The translations under genes and the position numbers were made by a program. Below are positions 42,994-51,425 of a stretch of DNA of 64,000 nt, one piece after another. Under the pieces are notes generated by a model. The model worked only from the letters and a program-made list of their open reading frames with translations. It was not told the DNA's origin and searched no databases. Source of the stretch: JBARDN01 sp963755705 (GTDB taxonomy: Bacteria > Desulfobacterota > Binatia > Binatales > Binataceae); NCBI GenBank assembly GCA_963755705.1, contig CAVWKW010000003.1, forward strand, positions 310,001-374,000, given 5' to 3'. Within the stretch, counting starts at the first letter, position 1. Every line of letters starts with the position of its first letter.

Positions 42994-44310
42994 ATGCGTT
43001 TGTGTACTCGCTGGTGGGAAAACAAAATCCTGAGCGTTGCGACGTCGCTGATGCTGACCGCGATCGTGGCCGCCCCGGCCGCTGCTCAGGTCAAACCGGG
43101 GGACGTCGTCACCGCAACTAACGCGTCGGTGGTGCGCAGCCTGGTTTCGCCGGGGGTTTATGCGCGCGTGCAGATGGGCATGCGGATGGATATCGTTCCG
43201 ACCGGGCGTATCGATTGGCCGCCTCCATACAAGGACGCGACCGAGAAGTACGCCTCGCAGGTCACGCTCAGCAAGGATCATCGCACGATGATCGGATACG
43301 TGGCCGGGCAGCCATTTCCGCTGCTCGACCCGAATGATCCGGACGTCGCGACCAAGGCGGTCTGGAACAACGTGTTCCGGCCGATCCAGAGCGACGACTA
43401 CGATCTGCGGTTCTTCGATTGCCAGAACCAATATCCCAAGCTCGGTGGCGCCCAGCGCGTGATCGACGACGTCTGGGTCGGCCATTACGCCGGCTACAGT
43501 CTGGTCGGCCGCACCGAGGTCGAGCCGCTGCCGACCGATCCTGATTTCAAGATCACCGGACGCCTGTGGATGTTCGCGTTGTATCCCGTGCTGGCGCCCG
43601 CTCAGGAGCGCGGCACCGGACTGATCCGGTATCGTTACGCCAATCCGAATCAGGGCGACGATTCCTGGACCTGGACTCCCGGAACCCGCCGCGTGCGCCG
43701 TCTGAATGAATCGCTTTTGAGCGACAACACCGGCACCGGCAGCTTCGACCCTGATCATTACTCGGGCTACAACCCCAAGACCGAACAGTACAAATACAAG
43801 CTTTTGGGTGAGCAGGAGATGCTTGCGTGCGTGCATGCGAAGAATTCGCCCGAAGTGACCTGCCCCTACGATGCGGGCTCGTCCGCATGTCCTGAAAACT
43901 GGGAGATGCGCCACATCTATGTAATCGAGGCGACTCCGCGCAAAGGCGGAACCCAGTTGACCAACGTTCTGGAAAGCCGCAACGTGGTCTATTTGGACGC
44001 CGAAGTGTGGTTCCAGCCGTACGTCGATGAGTACGATCAGAAGGGCGAGTTGTTCCGCACCAATCTTTACTGGCTGGCCTATCGCGATCGTCCGGTCCCC
44101 GATGCGCGCGTGGCGATCTATCCGTTCAAGCGCGAATTCGTCGTCGGCGCGAGCGAGCTTGACGTGCAGGGCGGCCTTTCGGAGATGTGCTACCTGCCGG
44201 GCCAGCACACGCCTGAGCGCGAATGCTGGTACATCAACATGGGCGCGGTGGACAAGGACTTCTGCACCGTGCGCTCGATGGTGGCGGCAGCGGAAGGCGG
44301 ACAAGGCTGA
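42994..44310 (+). CDS. DUF1329 family exported protein, copy 2
   Basis: The 438-residue protein has a signal peptide (about 1-30, ending AAAQ) and is colinear with copy 1. Shared blocks are PPPYKDATEKYASQV, GYVAGQPFPLLDPNDP, FRPIQSDDYDLRFFD, GRTEVEPLPTDPDFK and ECWYINMGAVDK. Differences cluster in the central loop (IDDVWVGHYAGY region) and around the Cys-containing segment CPYDAGSSACPENWEM, which is conserved in both and may form a disulfide. It ends in its own terminator at 44361. The pair arose by tandem duplication including the leader. The role is probably in outer-membrane lipid handling, by family analogy. Confidence 0.88.
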   Translation: MRLCTRWWENKILSVATSLMLTAIVAAPAAAQVKPGDVVTATNASVVRSLVSPGVYARVQMGMRMDIVPTGRIDWPPPYKDATEKYASQVTLSKDHRTMIGYVAGQPFPLLDPNDPDVATKAVWNNVFRPIQSDDYDLRFFDCQNQYPKLGGAQRVIDDVWVGHYAGYSLVGRTEVEPLPTDPDFKITGRLWMFALYPVLAPAQERGTGLIRYRYANPNQGDDSWTWTPGTRRVRRLNESLLSDNTGTGSFDPDHYSGYNPKTEQYKYKLLGEQEMLACVHAKNSPEVTCPYDAGSSACPENWEMRHIYVIEATPRKGGTQLTNVLESRNVVYLDAEVWFQPYVDEYDQKGELFRTNLYWLAYRDRPVPDARVAIYPFKREFVVGASELDVQGGLSEMCYLPGQHTPERECWYINMGAVDKDFCTVRSMVAAAEGGQG

Positions 44311-44360
44311 GCGAAGCGGGCTATGCGCGTCGATAAGGACGCGCCCGAGAGCTGAATCCG

Positions 44361-44399
44361 AACCGGCGGGGTCATTCGACCTCGCCGGTTTTCTTTTTT
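44361..44399 (+). terminator. Intrinsic terminator of DUF1329 copy 2
   Basis: AACCGGCGGGGTC and GACCTCGCCGGTT form a 13-base stem (one mismatch) with loop ATTC, followed by TTCTTTTTT. It lies 50 bp after the stop and before the convergent gene at 44427. Confidence 0.88.
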
Positions 44400-44426
44400 G
44401 CATCGTCTCGCGCGCCGCCGGTCTTG

Positions 44427-45023
44427 TTACCAGCGGAGGTTTCCGGTGAAGTTGGGGGTTTCGCCTTGCTCGATGGCATCGATCCAGGCGTCGAGCTTGT
44501 CCTGGCCCTGGTCCATCCGCCAGAAACTGCGGCAGGCTTCCAGAAACGCCAGGACCGTGCTCTCCTCACCGCGTGCGAGAAGCGCCTGGGCCAGCAGCAT
44601 GTTGGGGCCGAAGGAACCTAGTTGCGGAGAACCGGGAGTTGTCGCGGACCCGAGCAGGTCGCTGTCGGCTTGCGCGACATTATCGTCGCGCTTGAGCGCG
44701 ACCAGACCGAGCACCATGTTGCCGTCGAAGATTGCGTTGCCGTAATTCCAGTCCTTGTGAAAATCCGGCGCGTCGGACAGCAGCTCCTGGCCGTAGCGCT
44801 CGGCTTTGTCGTATTCACCGGCCGCGATCGCGGCGACTCCAATCTCGCCGAGCTTGTAGAACCGGCCGCGTTCGTCCTGCGGCATCGCCTTTTCCATGTT
44901 CATGAACTTTTCCTGCGCGGGCGAAAGATTCTCGTTCTCCTGCGCGAGCGTCGGACGGCTCGCGCATATCACTGAACACGCCGCGAAAAGAATAAACCAG
45001 CCGCAGATTCTCATGGCGCGCAT
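44427..45023 (-). CDS. Exported helical-repeat (TPR-like) protein
   Basis: The 198-residue protein has a signal peptide (about 1-27, ending TLAQ) and a helical body, including GEIGVAAIAAGEYDKAERYGQELLSD, which is a good TPR unit, NAIFDGNMVLGLVALKRDD, and MLLAQALLARGEESTVLAFLEACRSFW. I recognise no closer family. TPR proteins mediate protein contacts, and here in the periplasm. It starts directly after the stop of the DUF4034-like gene (TAG then ATG), so the two are cotranscribed and may work together. Confidence 0.7.
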   Translation of the reverse strand: MRAMRICGWFILFAACSVICASRPTLAQENENLSPAQEKFMNMEKAMPQDERGRFYKLGEIGVAAIAAGEYDKAERYGQELLSDAPDFHKDWNYGNAIFDGNMVLGLVALKRDDNVAQADSDLLGSATTPGSPQLGSFGPNMLLAQALLARGEESTVLAFLEACRSFWRMDQGQDKLDAWIDAIEQGETPNFTGNLRW

Positions 45024-46100
45024 CTATTGCGAGTAGCCGAGGCTCTTCAGCGCGGGTTGCTGCGATCTGAAAAGTGCGAACATGTCCGGATCTGGCGTGT
45101 CGACCAGCATGTACTGGGAAATCCACAGGATCGAAGCGTCGGGCTCGTTGAGCTTGGCGGTATCGTAGGCCAGGAGTTTCAGGTCAACCGACCGGCCGGG
45201 ATAGAGCGCGTCGGCGCGCATCACGTCCTGCAGCGAAAGGCTGTATTCGCCGAGTCCGTAGTAGTTGTCGGCGCGGCGGTAGTAGGGCAGCCAGTATTCG
45301 CCGGCCGCGTCGATCGCGCGGGTGTAACAGGCCGCGGATTGCTTGAGCTGGCGCGCATCGCTGAAACTCTCGCACTGCGCGATTATGGGCCACGCGTTGA
45401 GAAACCGGATCGACGGATTCTGACGCGCGTATGATTGCGATGTGCTGGCGAAATTGAGCATCGCGCTGCGCGACCCGCCCCATTGCGGCAGCAGCGCGCG
45501 CATCATCTCTTCGCGAATCGCAAAGCTGTCGGGGATTCGGTGGAGCGCTTCTGCACCCGCCAGCCCCGCGTCCGCGGAGGTCCCGCCCACACGCGCGGCC
45601 TTGATCAATATCGCGTATGCGACCGACAGGTTTGGATCGATCGAGAGTGCGCGCTTCGCCTCCGCGACCGCCTGAGCAAACAGGCGATGCATGTTGTCCC
45701 ATTGTTGCTGGGTTACGGCGTTCGCATATCCGTCGCCGCGCCATCGAACTCCTGTCGCCATCAGGCAGGTGGCGTGCGCCACCGCGGCGGAATAGGAATC
45801 CGGCGACGCTTTCACCCAGTCGTCGAGGCGGCTCGCAATCAGCACGTTGGGCGTATCGAACGCGCCAAAGCCGATCATCGCGTTCATTTCCTGCGCCGGG
45901 TCGGCTTCGTACGCGTTCTGATAGCCGGAGAGCTCGGAGTCGAGCGCCGCGAACTGGTAGCCGGTGAGCTTCTTGATAAGCTCGCTTCGGTCCGGGACCC
46001 GCGCACCTGCTTCCGCGCGCGCGGCCGGACAGGCAAACAGGATCGCAAACAGTACCGCGGCCGGGATCAATCCTGAACCAGCCAAACCACGATGATGCAT
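45024..46100 (-). CDS. Exported DUF4034-like helical-repeat protein
   Basis: The protein has about 358 residues: signal peptide (1-22, ending ARA), then RSELIKKLTGYQFAALDSELSGYQ, the DUF4034-type start, with following SAAVAHATCLMATGVRWRGDGYAN and AVAEAKRALSIDPNLSVAYAI, a TPR-like unit. Later YRRADNYYGLGEYSLSLQDV is another repeat. DUF4034 proteins are poorly studied exported proteins. ATG 46100 was preferred because GGGGG lies nine bases upstream. It is the first gene of a two-gene operon. Confidence 0.72.
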   Translation of the reverse strand: MHHRGLAGSGLIPAAVLFAILFACPAARAEAGARVPDRSELIKKLTGYQFAALDSELSGYQNAYEADPAQEMNAMIGFGAFDTPNVLIASRLDDWVKASPDSYSAAVAHATCLMATGVRWRGDGYANAVTQQQWDNMHRLFAQAVAEAKRALSIDPNLSVAYAILIKAARVGGTSADAGLAGAEALHRIPDSFAIREEMMRALLPQWGGSRSAMLNFASTSQSYARQNPSIRFLNAWPIIAQCESFSDARQLKQSAACYTRAIDAAGEYWLPYYRRADNYYGLGEYSLSLQDVMRADALYPGRSVDLKLLAYDTAKLNEPDASILWISQYMLVDTPDPDMFALFRSQQPALKSLGYSQ

Positions 46101-46244
46101 GATGATTGCCCCCTGAATCATTTGCAGCTATCGACGATAAACGTAGAGACAGATAATACTACTAAATGTATATGAATCAACCGTAGCGTAAACTGGTCGT
46201 GTAGCGTCGCTCACAACCTGCGTTAGACGCGGGTCGCGTGGGTT

Positions 46245-46685
46245 TCAGTGCTGGGCGGCGGAGGTCGAAGCGGCTGCGGCGGATGTGCCGTCGCCGCACA
46301 GATATTTGCGGTAAATCGGCAGAGCGGGATCCTTGCTGAGATTGACCTTGCTCTTCGGGTCGTTGCGCCAGTCGCCGTGATCGACGCACATGTATTTTAC
46401 ATTCGAGGAGCAATCGTAGGCGTCTTCCATCAGGCCCACTTTGCCGATGTCCTCGGCGCGGGTGACGTTCGAGCTTTCGTTGAAATGGATTAGGCCGTCG
46501 TCGGTGCGATGGACCGAGGTGGAATCCAGGTAGGCATGACCCGGATCGCCCGCGACGTTGGGCGATTTGCTGTCGGGCTCTTCGACCCATCCGTCGCGGC
46601 CCGCCCACTGCGCCGCCGTAGGCGCCGAACGAATCAGAAGCGCGGCGAGCACGAGTGCATACAGATTGACGCGGCCCGATCTCAT
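46245..46685 (-). CDS. Small exported protein, surface-adhesin-E-like
   Basis: The 146-residue protein has a signal peptide (about 1-26, ending TAAQ), then HAYLDSTSVHRTDDGLIHFNE, YDCSSNVKYMCVD and a late YRKYLCGDG. The order of a Tyr-Asp start strand, a YDC motif and a C-terminal Cys resembles the surface-adhesin E domain family of small periplasmic or surface proteins. ATG 46685 overlaps the stop of the FAD monooxygenase gene (ATGA), with AGAGGA as ribosome site, so it is the last gene of the operon 48265-48250-46245. Confidence 0.6.
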   Translation of the reverse strand: MRSGRVNLYALVLAALLIRSAPTAAQWAGRDGWVEEPDSKSPNVAGDPGHAYLDSTSVHRTDDGLIHFNESSNVTRAEDIGKVGLMEDAYDCSSNVKYMCVDHGDWRNDPKSKVNLSKDPALPIYRKYLCGDGTSAAAASTSAAQH

Positions 46686-48250
46686 GAAAACGTCCTCTGT
46701 GGAGGTGACGCGGCCGAGCCGAGTTGGCTTAGATAGCTGCGCAGACGCTCCAGGTCGCCGTCTGGATCGGCCAGCGCGATATAGCCGTCGGGCCGTATGA
46801 GATAAGTCGCGGAGCGCATCACGCCGGCCTGGTCCATCGCAGCGGCCCATGGAAAAACATGGATCGGCAGCGCGAGCGCAGCGCACGCTTCGGCTACGCC
46901 GCCATGCGGTTCGCCGTAAATGTGGACTTGCCACGCGAGCGAGGTCAGTGCGGTGAAGTTGTCCGCGTCGCGATAGACGCCCGGTGCGAATTGAATCCAG
47001 GGCAGGCGGTCGCCTCCGTGCAGTGTACCGGCGACGCCGGTGCTGAGCGGGCTCGCACGGTAGCTTAGACCGATCTGCGAGACGGTGCGGAACATGAAGC
47101 TGCGCACGATAGGAACCCGTAACATTATCGGCGCGATCAATGGAAAGAGCCTGGTCCGAATCTGCTCCGCGATGAAGCCTGGTTTGGTTGCGAGGGTGAA
47201 GATGCGATCGGTGGTTGCAACCAGGCGCCGCGCGAAGCCGATACGTTCGAGCTCGTAAGTATCGAGAAGCCTCTCCGACGCGTGGCCGTCCAGCACGGCG
47301 GCGAGCTTCCATGCGAGGTTGATCGCGTCGCCGATACCGGTGTTCATCCCTTGTCCGCCAACGGGGCTATGGATGTGCGCGGCGTCGCCCAGCAGGAATG
47401 CGCGCCCCTTGCGAAAGTTCTGGGCGACGCGGTGATGCACCCGGTAGGTCGAGAACCAGTTTACCTTCGCGACCGCGAGTTTCAGTTGTTTGATCGAGCG
47501 ATCGCTGACGTCCGCGAAGGTCAGTTCGTGGTCCGCGCGGGCCGGATGGTCGCGCACCGTTCCGACCAGGCGCACGCGTCCGTCGCCTTTCATCGGAAAG
47601 ATAACGAGCAGATCGTCCGTATCCAGGTCCACGTGCAGTTCGTTATCAATTGCGGGTCCGCTCGCTTCGACGTCGGCGACATAGAACAGGTGCGAGTACG
47701 TGCCACCGGGAAAGCCGGCGCCGATGGTTTCGCGGACGATCGAACTCGCGCCGTCGCATCCTGCAAGGTAGGCTGGCTGGCAAATTTCCTCGGAGCCGTC
47801 GGGACGCTTCAGGGTCGCGCGCACAAAGGCGCCGGGTTGATCAAAACGAACCAGCTCCGTAGTGCGCTCGACCTTCACTCCGAGAGTTTCCAGATGCCCG
47901 ATCAGCAGGCGCTCATGGGCGTCCTGCGCGAAATCCAGAATGAAGGGAAATGGAGTAAGGCCGGAGCCGAGATTCTCGAACGGGATATGCGCGGCCCTGG
48001 TGCCCGCGACCCAGAAATTTACGCCCTTTGACTGCACGCCCCTTGCGACCGCCGCATCCGCGATCCCAATCTGGCGGTAGAACTCGAGCGTGCGCGACTG
48101 CACACCGAGCGCGCGGGAGAAGGGTGCGGCCGCCGCGGTCTGGTCGATAATCCGCACGTTCACGCCGAGCTTCGTGAGCCACAACGCCAGCACCAGGCCG
48201 GTTGGTCCGGCGCCGGCGATCAAAACTTGCGTGGCTGGATTCTGATCCAT
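46682..48250 (-). CDS. FAD-dependent aromatic monooxygenase (PheA/TfdB type)
   Basis: The protein has 522 residues. The FAD motif VLIAGAGPTGLVLAL near the N-terminus, the DG motif GCDGASSIVRETIG, and the second FAD motif LLGDAAHIHSPVGGQGMNTGIGDAINLAWKLA make it a class A flavin monooxygenase like phenol or chlorophenol hydroxylases. It ends in a thioredoxin-like C-terminal domain (IRPDGYIALADPDG). The start at 48250 follows the regulator gene by 14 bp. The long open frame upstream of it is not coding. The substrate is probably an aromatic or polyketide-like compound, controlled by the neighbouring regulator. Confidence 0.88.
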   Translation of the reverse strand: MDQNPATQVLIAGAGPTGLVLALWLTKLGVNVRIIDQTAAAAPFSRALGVQSRTLEFYRQIGIADAAVARGVQSKGVNFWVAGTRAAHIPFENLGSGLTPFPFILDFAQDAHERLLIGHLETLGVKVERTTELVRFDQPGAFVRATLKRPDGSEEICQPAYLAGCDGASSIVRETIGAGFPGGTYSHLFYVADVEASGPAIDNELHVDLDTDDLLVIFPMKGDGRVRLVGTVRDHPARADHELTFADVSDRSIKQLKLAVAKVNWFSTYRVHHRVAQNFRKGRAFLLGDAAHIHSPVGGQGMNTGIGDAINLAWKLAAVLDGHASERLLDTYELERIGFARRLVATTDRIFTLATKPGFIAEQIRTRLFPLIAPIMLRVPIVRSFMFRTVSQIGLSYRASPLSTGVAGTLHGGDRLPWIQFAPGVYRDADNFTALTSLAWQVHIYGEPHGGVAEACAALALPIHVFPWAAAMDQAGVMRSATYLIRPDGYIALADPDGDLERLRSYLSQLGSAASPPQRTFS

Positions 48251-48264
48251 AGCGCGATCATGCA

Positions 48265-49107
48265 CTACGGCAGCATCGAGAGCGACTCGCTTTCTTTGTC
48301 GGCGGGATAAAACGCTTCGATGTGCAGCTCCTGCAGGGTCACGTCTTCGGGCGCCGACAGGGTCGTGATGGTGCTGAACATCCGCGCGATTTTTCCGGCC
48401 GGCATCCGGAGCTCGAACGAGAGCATCAGCGCGGGCGGAGTCTCGAGGTCGGGCTCGCGCCAATTGGCTGGAACGCCGGGATAGGAAAGGATCGCGGTGA
48501 TCAGCTCCTGCATCGAGTTGTCGCGCGCCCACGCGGCGGCGCGGTGCGCCTGGTTCAGCAGCGATTTCGCGATCGGCTCCCAATTGATGATGACCTTGCG
48601 GATCGCGTTGGGGTCGAACATCAGATGCAGCAGGTTCAGCCGCGGCTCGGTGACGACCTGGAGCGGCAGCATTCCCGCAGGCGGCTGGCCCATCACGGCG
48701 GTGAGAAATCGCACGAAAGCCGCGTTGCCCATCACCAGGTTCCAACGCCGGTCGAACGCGAAGGCGCTGCGCGGATCCTGCTGGCGCAGGATCATCTCGA
48801 GCGCGGCGCGCACGTGGCTCATCCGCGGATCGTCGAGGCTGGTCTCGCGATAGACCGGCGCGAAGCCCGCGGCGAGGAGCAGGATATTGCGCTCGCGCAG
48901 CGGAACGTCGAGCACGCCCGCCAGCGTCAGCAGCATCTCGCGGCTGGGAGCGGCGCGGCCGGTTTCGAGGAAGCTGATATGGCGGCTCGAAACTTCGGCC
49001 TCGAGCGCGAGATCGAGCTGGCTCAGATGGCGCGACTCGCGCCATCTTCTAAGAAGCGGACCTGCTCCGTTCGACTCGACTGCGGTGCCGTTTTGATGAG
49101 TGTCCAT
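48265..49107 (-). CDS. XRE-family regulator with MmyB-like ligand-binding domain
   Basis: The 280-residue protein has an N-terminal XRE helix-turn-helix (LLRRWRESRHLSQLDLALEAEVSSRHISFLETG, split at SQLDL and SSRHIS) followed by the MmyB-like domain of about 170 residues (SAFAFDRRWNLVMGNAAFVRFL onwards). Such regulators are often next to oxidoreductases and bind fatty-acid-like ligands. The inverted repeat at 49143 lies 35 bp upstream of its start; near-identical sites precede two further genes. The FAD monooxygenase is in the same operon. Autoregulation and local control are inferred from the sites. Confidence 0.88.
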   Translation of the reverse strand: MDTHQNGTAVESNGAGPLLRRWRESRHLSQLDLALEAEVSSRHISFLETGRAAPSREMLLTLAGVLDVPLRERNILLLAAGFAPVYRETSLDDPRMSHVRAALEMILRQQDPRSAFAFDRRWNLVMGNAAFVRFLTAVMGQPPAGMLPLQVVTEPRLNLLHLMFDPNAIRKVIINWEPIAKSLLNQAHRAAAWARDNSMQELITAILSYPGVPANWREPDLETPPALMLSFELRMPAGKIARMFSTITTLSAPEDVTLQELHIEAFYPADKESESLSMLP

Positions 49108-49142
49108 AGCTGAAACCGTAGCAGCCGTCGCGTCATTGGGCC

Positions 49143-49159
49143 ATTACCTGGCGGGTAAT
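49143..49159. promoter_or_regulatory. Putative MmyB-type operator, site 1
   Basis: ATTACCTGGCGGGTAAT, six-base arms around five bases, 35 bp upstream of the XRE gene start. Read on the other strand it is ATTACCCGCCAGGTAAT, which differs by one base from site 2. Confidence 0.7.
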
Positions 49160-49216
49160 TGCGCGGCGCGCGGCGGGAGACCGCAGTGCCGGTCTCCCGC
49201 CGTTGCCAGACCTTGG

Positions 49217-49597
49217 TCAGCGCGACTGCGGCGGGGGCGCCTCGTCGGTAAAGCCGATGACCGACTTGAAGCGGCCGTCGCTGCCGACGATACCGATATC
49301 GGTGCCGACGAAATGCAGCGGCGCTTCCTTGGTGCCGCCCACCTCCCACTGGAAGCGGACGAAGTCGTGATGCGCTTCGTCGGCGGACTTGAGGCGGAAC
49401 TGGTACTCGAGGCCAAAGGCCGCGTGCACTGTGGCCATCATCGCGGAGACGCCGTCGTGGCCGGTGCCGGTGCGATGCGGATCGATGTAGCTGCCGTCGT
49501 CGCTCCAGGTCTTGGCGATCAGTTCTTTGCGGCGGCGCGCGTCGCGTTCATTCCACGCGGCGAGGTAGGAAGTGATCAGTTCGTTGGCGTTGCTCAT
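49217..49597 (-). CDS. SnoaL-like/NTF2-fold protein
   Basis: The 126-residue protein fits the NTF2-like fold: N-terminal helix LITSYLAAWNERDARRRKELI, then WSDDGSYIDPHRTGTGHDG, HHDFVRFQWEV and the final strand RFKSVIGFTDE. SnoaL-like proteins are cyclases, isomerases or hydrolases of small organic molecules. It has AAGGAG before the ATG and its own putative operator 90 bp upstream, shared with the XRE and hydrolase genes. The active-site residues are not resolved. Confidence 0.82.
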   Translation of the reverse strand: MSNANELITSYLAAWNERDARRRKELIAKTWSDDGSYIDPHRTGTGHDGVSAMMATVHAAFGLEYQFRLKSADEAHHDFVRFQWEVGGTKEAPLHFVGTDIGIVGSDGRFKSVIGFTDEAPPPQSR

Positions 49598-49687
49598 GTT
49601 GGTGCTCCTTCTTTGCGTTGCGCAATCGGACCAGCGGTGCGATTGCGTGTGATGGTCATGATCTAGAAACCATCGGGGCGCGCATCA

Positions 49688-49704
49688 ATTACGCGCCAGG
49701 TAAT
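49688..49704. promoter_or_regulatory. Putative MmyB-type operator, site 2
   Basis: ATTACGCGCCAGGTAAT, 90 bp upstream of the SnoaL-like gene, in the region between it and the hydrolase gene. Confidence 0.65.
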
Positions 49705-49758
49705 CTGCGCGCTCGGGTTGCACTGATTTGCGGTCGTTCGAACTCGACCTAACCCTTG

Positions 49759-49782
49759 TTCCCTTCCCGCACGGGAAGGGAA
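49759..49782 (-). terminator. Hairpin after the alpha/beta hydrolase gene
   Basis: TTCCCTTCCCG and CGGGAAGGGAA pair around CA, about 70 bp past the hydrolase stop on the minus strand. It has no T run and resembles a common intergenic CCCTTCCC/GGGAAGGG palindrome, so termination is only plausible. Confidence 0.45.
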
Positions 49783-49849
49783 ACGCGTTGTCGTAATCTG
49801 AATTGCACGGCATCCAGTACCTCGCCTTTTCGATGAAGTACACTTGGCG

Positions 49850-50710
49850 TCAGCTCCGGGCGAAGGCGATCAGGTCGCGGTTCAGGCGCTCCATGTGGGT
49901 GAACATCAGACCGTGAGGCGCGCCTTGGTAGATTTTCAACTCGGCGCCGGGAACGAGCTTCGCGGTTCTGCGCCCCGTGAGCTCGAGCGGAGTCGATGCG
50001 TCCTTGTCGCCGTGGATGACGAGCGTCGGGACTGAAATCTTCGGCAGCTCGGCGCGGAAGTCGGTCTCGCAGAAAGCGTGATTGCATCCGAGCGCCGCGA
50101 CCAGCGAGCATTGCAGGCTCAGGCCGAGCACCCACGCCTTCATCGCGGGCGAAGTTTCCGGCACGAAGAACGGATCAGCGTTGTCGGCGAGCCATCGCGG
50201 AAAATCGGCGGCGAGTTGTGCGCGTACCTGCTCGAACATCGCATTGGGAACGCCTTCGGGATTATCCGGCGTCTGCAAGACGAACGGCGTGGTCGGCGCG
50301 ATCAGCACGATACGCGCGATGCGGCTCGCGCCGTGGCGCGAGAGGTAGCGCACGATCTCGCCGGCCGCCATCGAGTGTCCGACGAGAGTCGCGCCGCGCA
50401 GATCGCGATCGTCGATCACGGCGGCGAGATCGCCGGCGAGCGTGTCGTAATCGTAGCCGGTCGAGGGCTGGCCGGAGCGGCCGTGTCCGCGGCGGTCGTA
50501 GGCGACGCATCGAAAACCCGCCGCCGCCATCGGCGCCATCTGGTACTGCCACATGTCGGCGTTGGCCGACCAGCTCGAAATGAAAACCAGCGGCTGACCC
50601 TCGCCCCAATCTTTGCAGTAGAGCTGGGTGCCGTCGCCGGCGGTGACGAACGGAGAGTGCGGGGTGCGCGGCGCGATCGCGTCTGACTTGAGAGCGGTTT
50701 GTCTATCCAT
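49850..50710 (-). CDS. Alpha/beta hydrolase, non-heme chloroperoxidase-like
   Basis: The 286-residue protein has a complete triad: nucleophile GHSMAAG (Ser113), Asp in VIHGDKDAS and His in GAPHGLM. The oxyanion hole region VFISSWSANADMW and YDRRGHGRSG agree with cofactor-free haloperoxidases and related esterases. GGAGG precedes ATG 50710. A third copy of the operator lies 61 bp upstream, so it probably belongs to the XRE regulon. Whether it is an esterase, perhydrolase or lactonase cannot be said. Confidence 0.87.
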   Translation of the reverse strand: MDRQTALKSDAIAPRTPHSPFVTAGDGTQLYCKDWGEGQPLVFISSWSANADMWQYQMAPMAAAGFRCVAYDRRGHGRSGQPSTGYDYDTLAGDLAAVIDDRDLRGATLVGHSMAAGEIVRYLSRHGASRIARIVLIAPTTPFVLQTPDNPEGVPNAMFEQVRAQLAADFPRWLADNADPFFVPETSPAMKAWVLGLSLQCSLVAALGCNHAFCETDFRAELPKISVPTLVIHGDKDASTPLELTGRRTAKLVPGAELKIYQGAPHGLMFTHMERLNRDLIAFARS

Positions 50711-50771
50711 GGTTGTTGCCTCCATCCGGGCGAGTGATGAGCTGACAGTAGTCATCGTGCGGATGAAGTCG

Positions 50772-50788
50772 ATTACTTGAGAGGTAAT
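50772..50788. promoter_or_regulatory. Putative MmyB-type operator, site 3
   Basis: ATTACTTGAGAGGTAAT, 61 bp upstream of the alpha/beta hydrolase start. It keeps the outer ATTAC and GGTAAT of sites 1 and 2; the centre differs. Confidence 0.62.
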
Positions 50789-51071
50789 GCGCGGCAATGC
50801 GCGATTCTGGACAAAGTGGTGCCTTGGGTTTTTGGAGATCGGCCAATTTCGGTGGGTTCGTTTGGTATCTTTTCTATTGGCTCAAAAAATAAACTCCTTG
50901 AAGACGCTGGCGATTTAGCCGAATGGGTCCGTTTCCGACGTCTTTTTGGTACCTTGATTTCCGGCCGGTCTGACGCGGCCGGCGTCGGCTCTCGCCGATG
51001 GCGGAACGGCCATCCGTTTCCGTTGACGAGGACGGTGTAGCGCGACGCATCGAAAGAGTGTGCAAGTGCCG

Positions 51072-51282
51072 AGGGCGAGATTTCCCTCGGCGAGCTCGGG
51101 ACAGGCCATCGCGGTCTGCGGCACTCGAGGTGGCGCGCACGACTCGATACGCATCGCCTGCACGCGCTCGGAATGACACCAAGCGATCACCGTATGTCAT
51201 TTCGAGCGCGTAGTGGCCGTCGGTTGTGTGGCATGCGCAGGGCTTCGCGCCGTGCGAATCGCGAGAAATCTCGGCCGTCGCG
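51072..51282. repeat. Inverted intergenic repeats (GAGAAATC/TGACA type), second locus
   Basis: In the gene-free stretch 50789-51722, CGAGATTTCCCTCGG (from 51076) with CGCTCGGAATGACA (about 51158-51171) faces TGTCATTTCGAGCG (51197-51210) with CGAGAAATCTCGG (about 51262-51274). It is the same unit type as at 7312-7412. A local hairpin GCCGAGGG/CCCTCGGC lies at 51068-51091. No gene is supported in this stretch. Confidence 0.55.
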
Positions 51283-51344
51283 AAGGCATTCTCGGGGAGA
51301 AAGGCAGGCAAAGATCTCCTGGCGAATATGCGGATCGCTTCCAC

Positions 51345-51425
51345 GCGGATACCTTTGCACGAAGTGGATTCGAGCATAAGGCTGAACAGTTCAGCCATGA
51401 ACAAATCTGGCAAAAACCCGAACGC
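51345..51425 (+). repeat. Dispersed intergenic repeat, copy 2
   Basis: Contains GGATTCGAGCAT and AAGGCTGAACAGTTCAGCC (51379-51397), nearly the same as the minus-strand copy at 5105-5185. It ends before the gap towards the PhyH gene. Confidence 0.55.

Noticed and set aside
46686..47312. N-terminal extension of the small adhesin-E-like gene
   Set aside because: It runs through the monooxygenase gene out of frame; the export signal and ribosome site set the start at 46685.
48251..49045. Long open frame upstream of the FAD monooxygenase on the same strand
   Set aside because: It overlaps the XRE regulator gene in another frame, is Arg/Ala-rich and has no family features; the monooxygenase starts at 48250.
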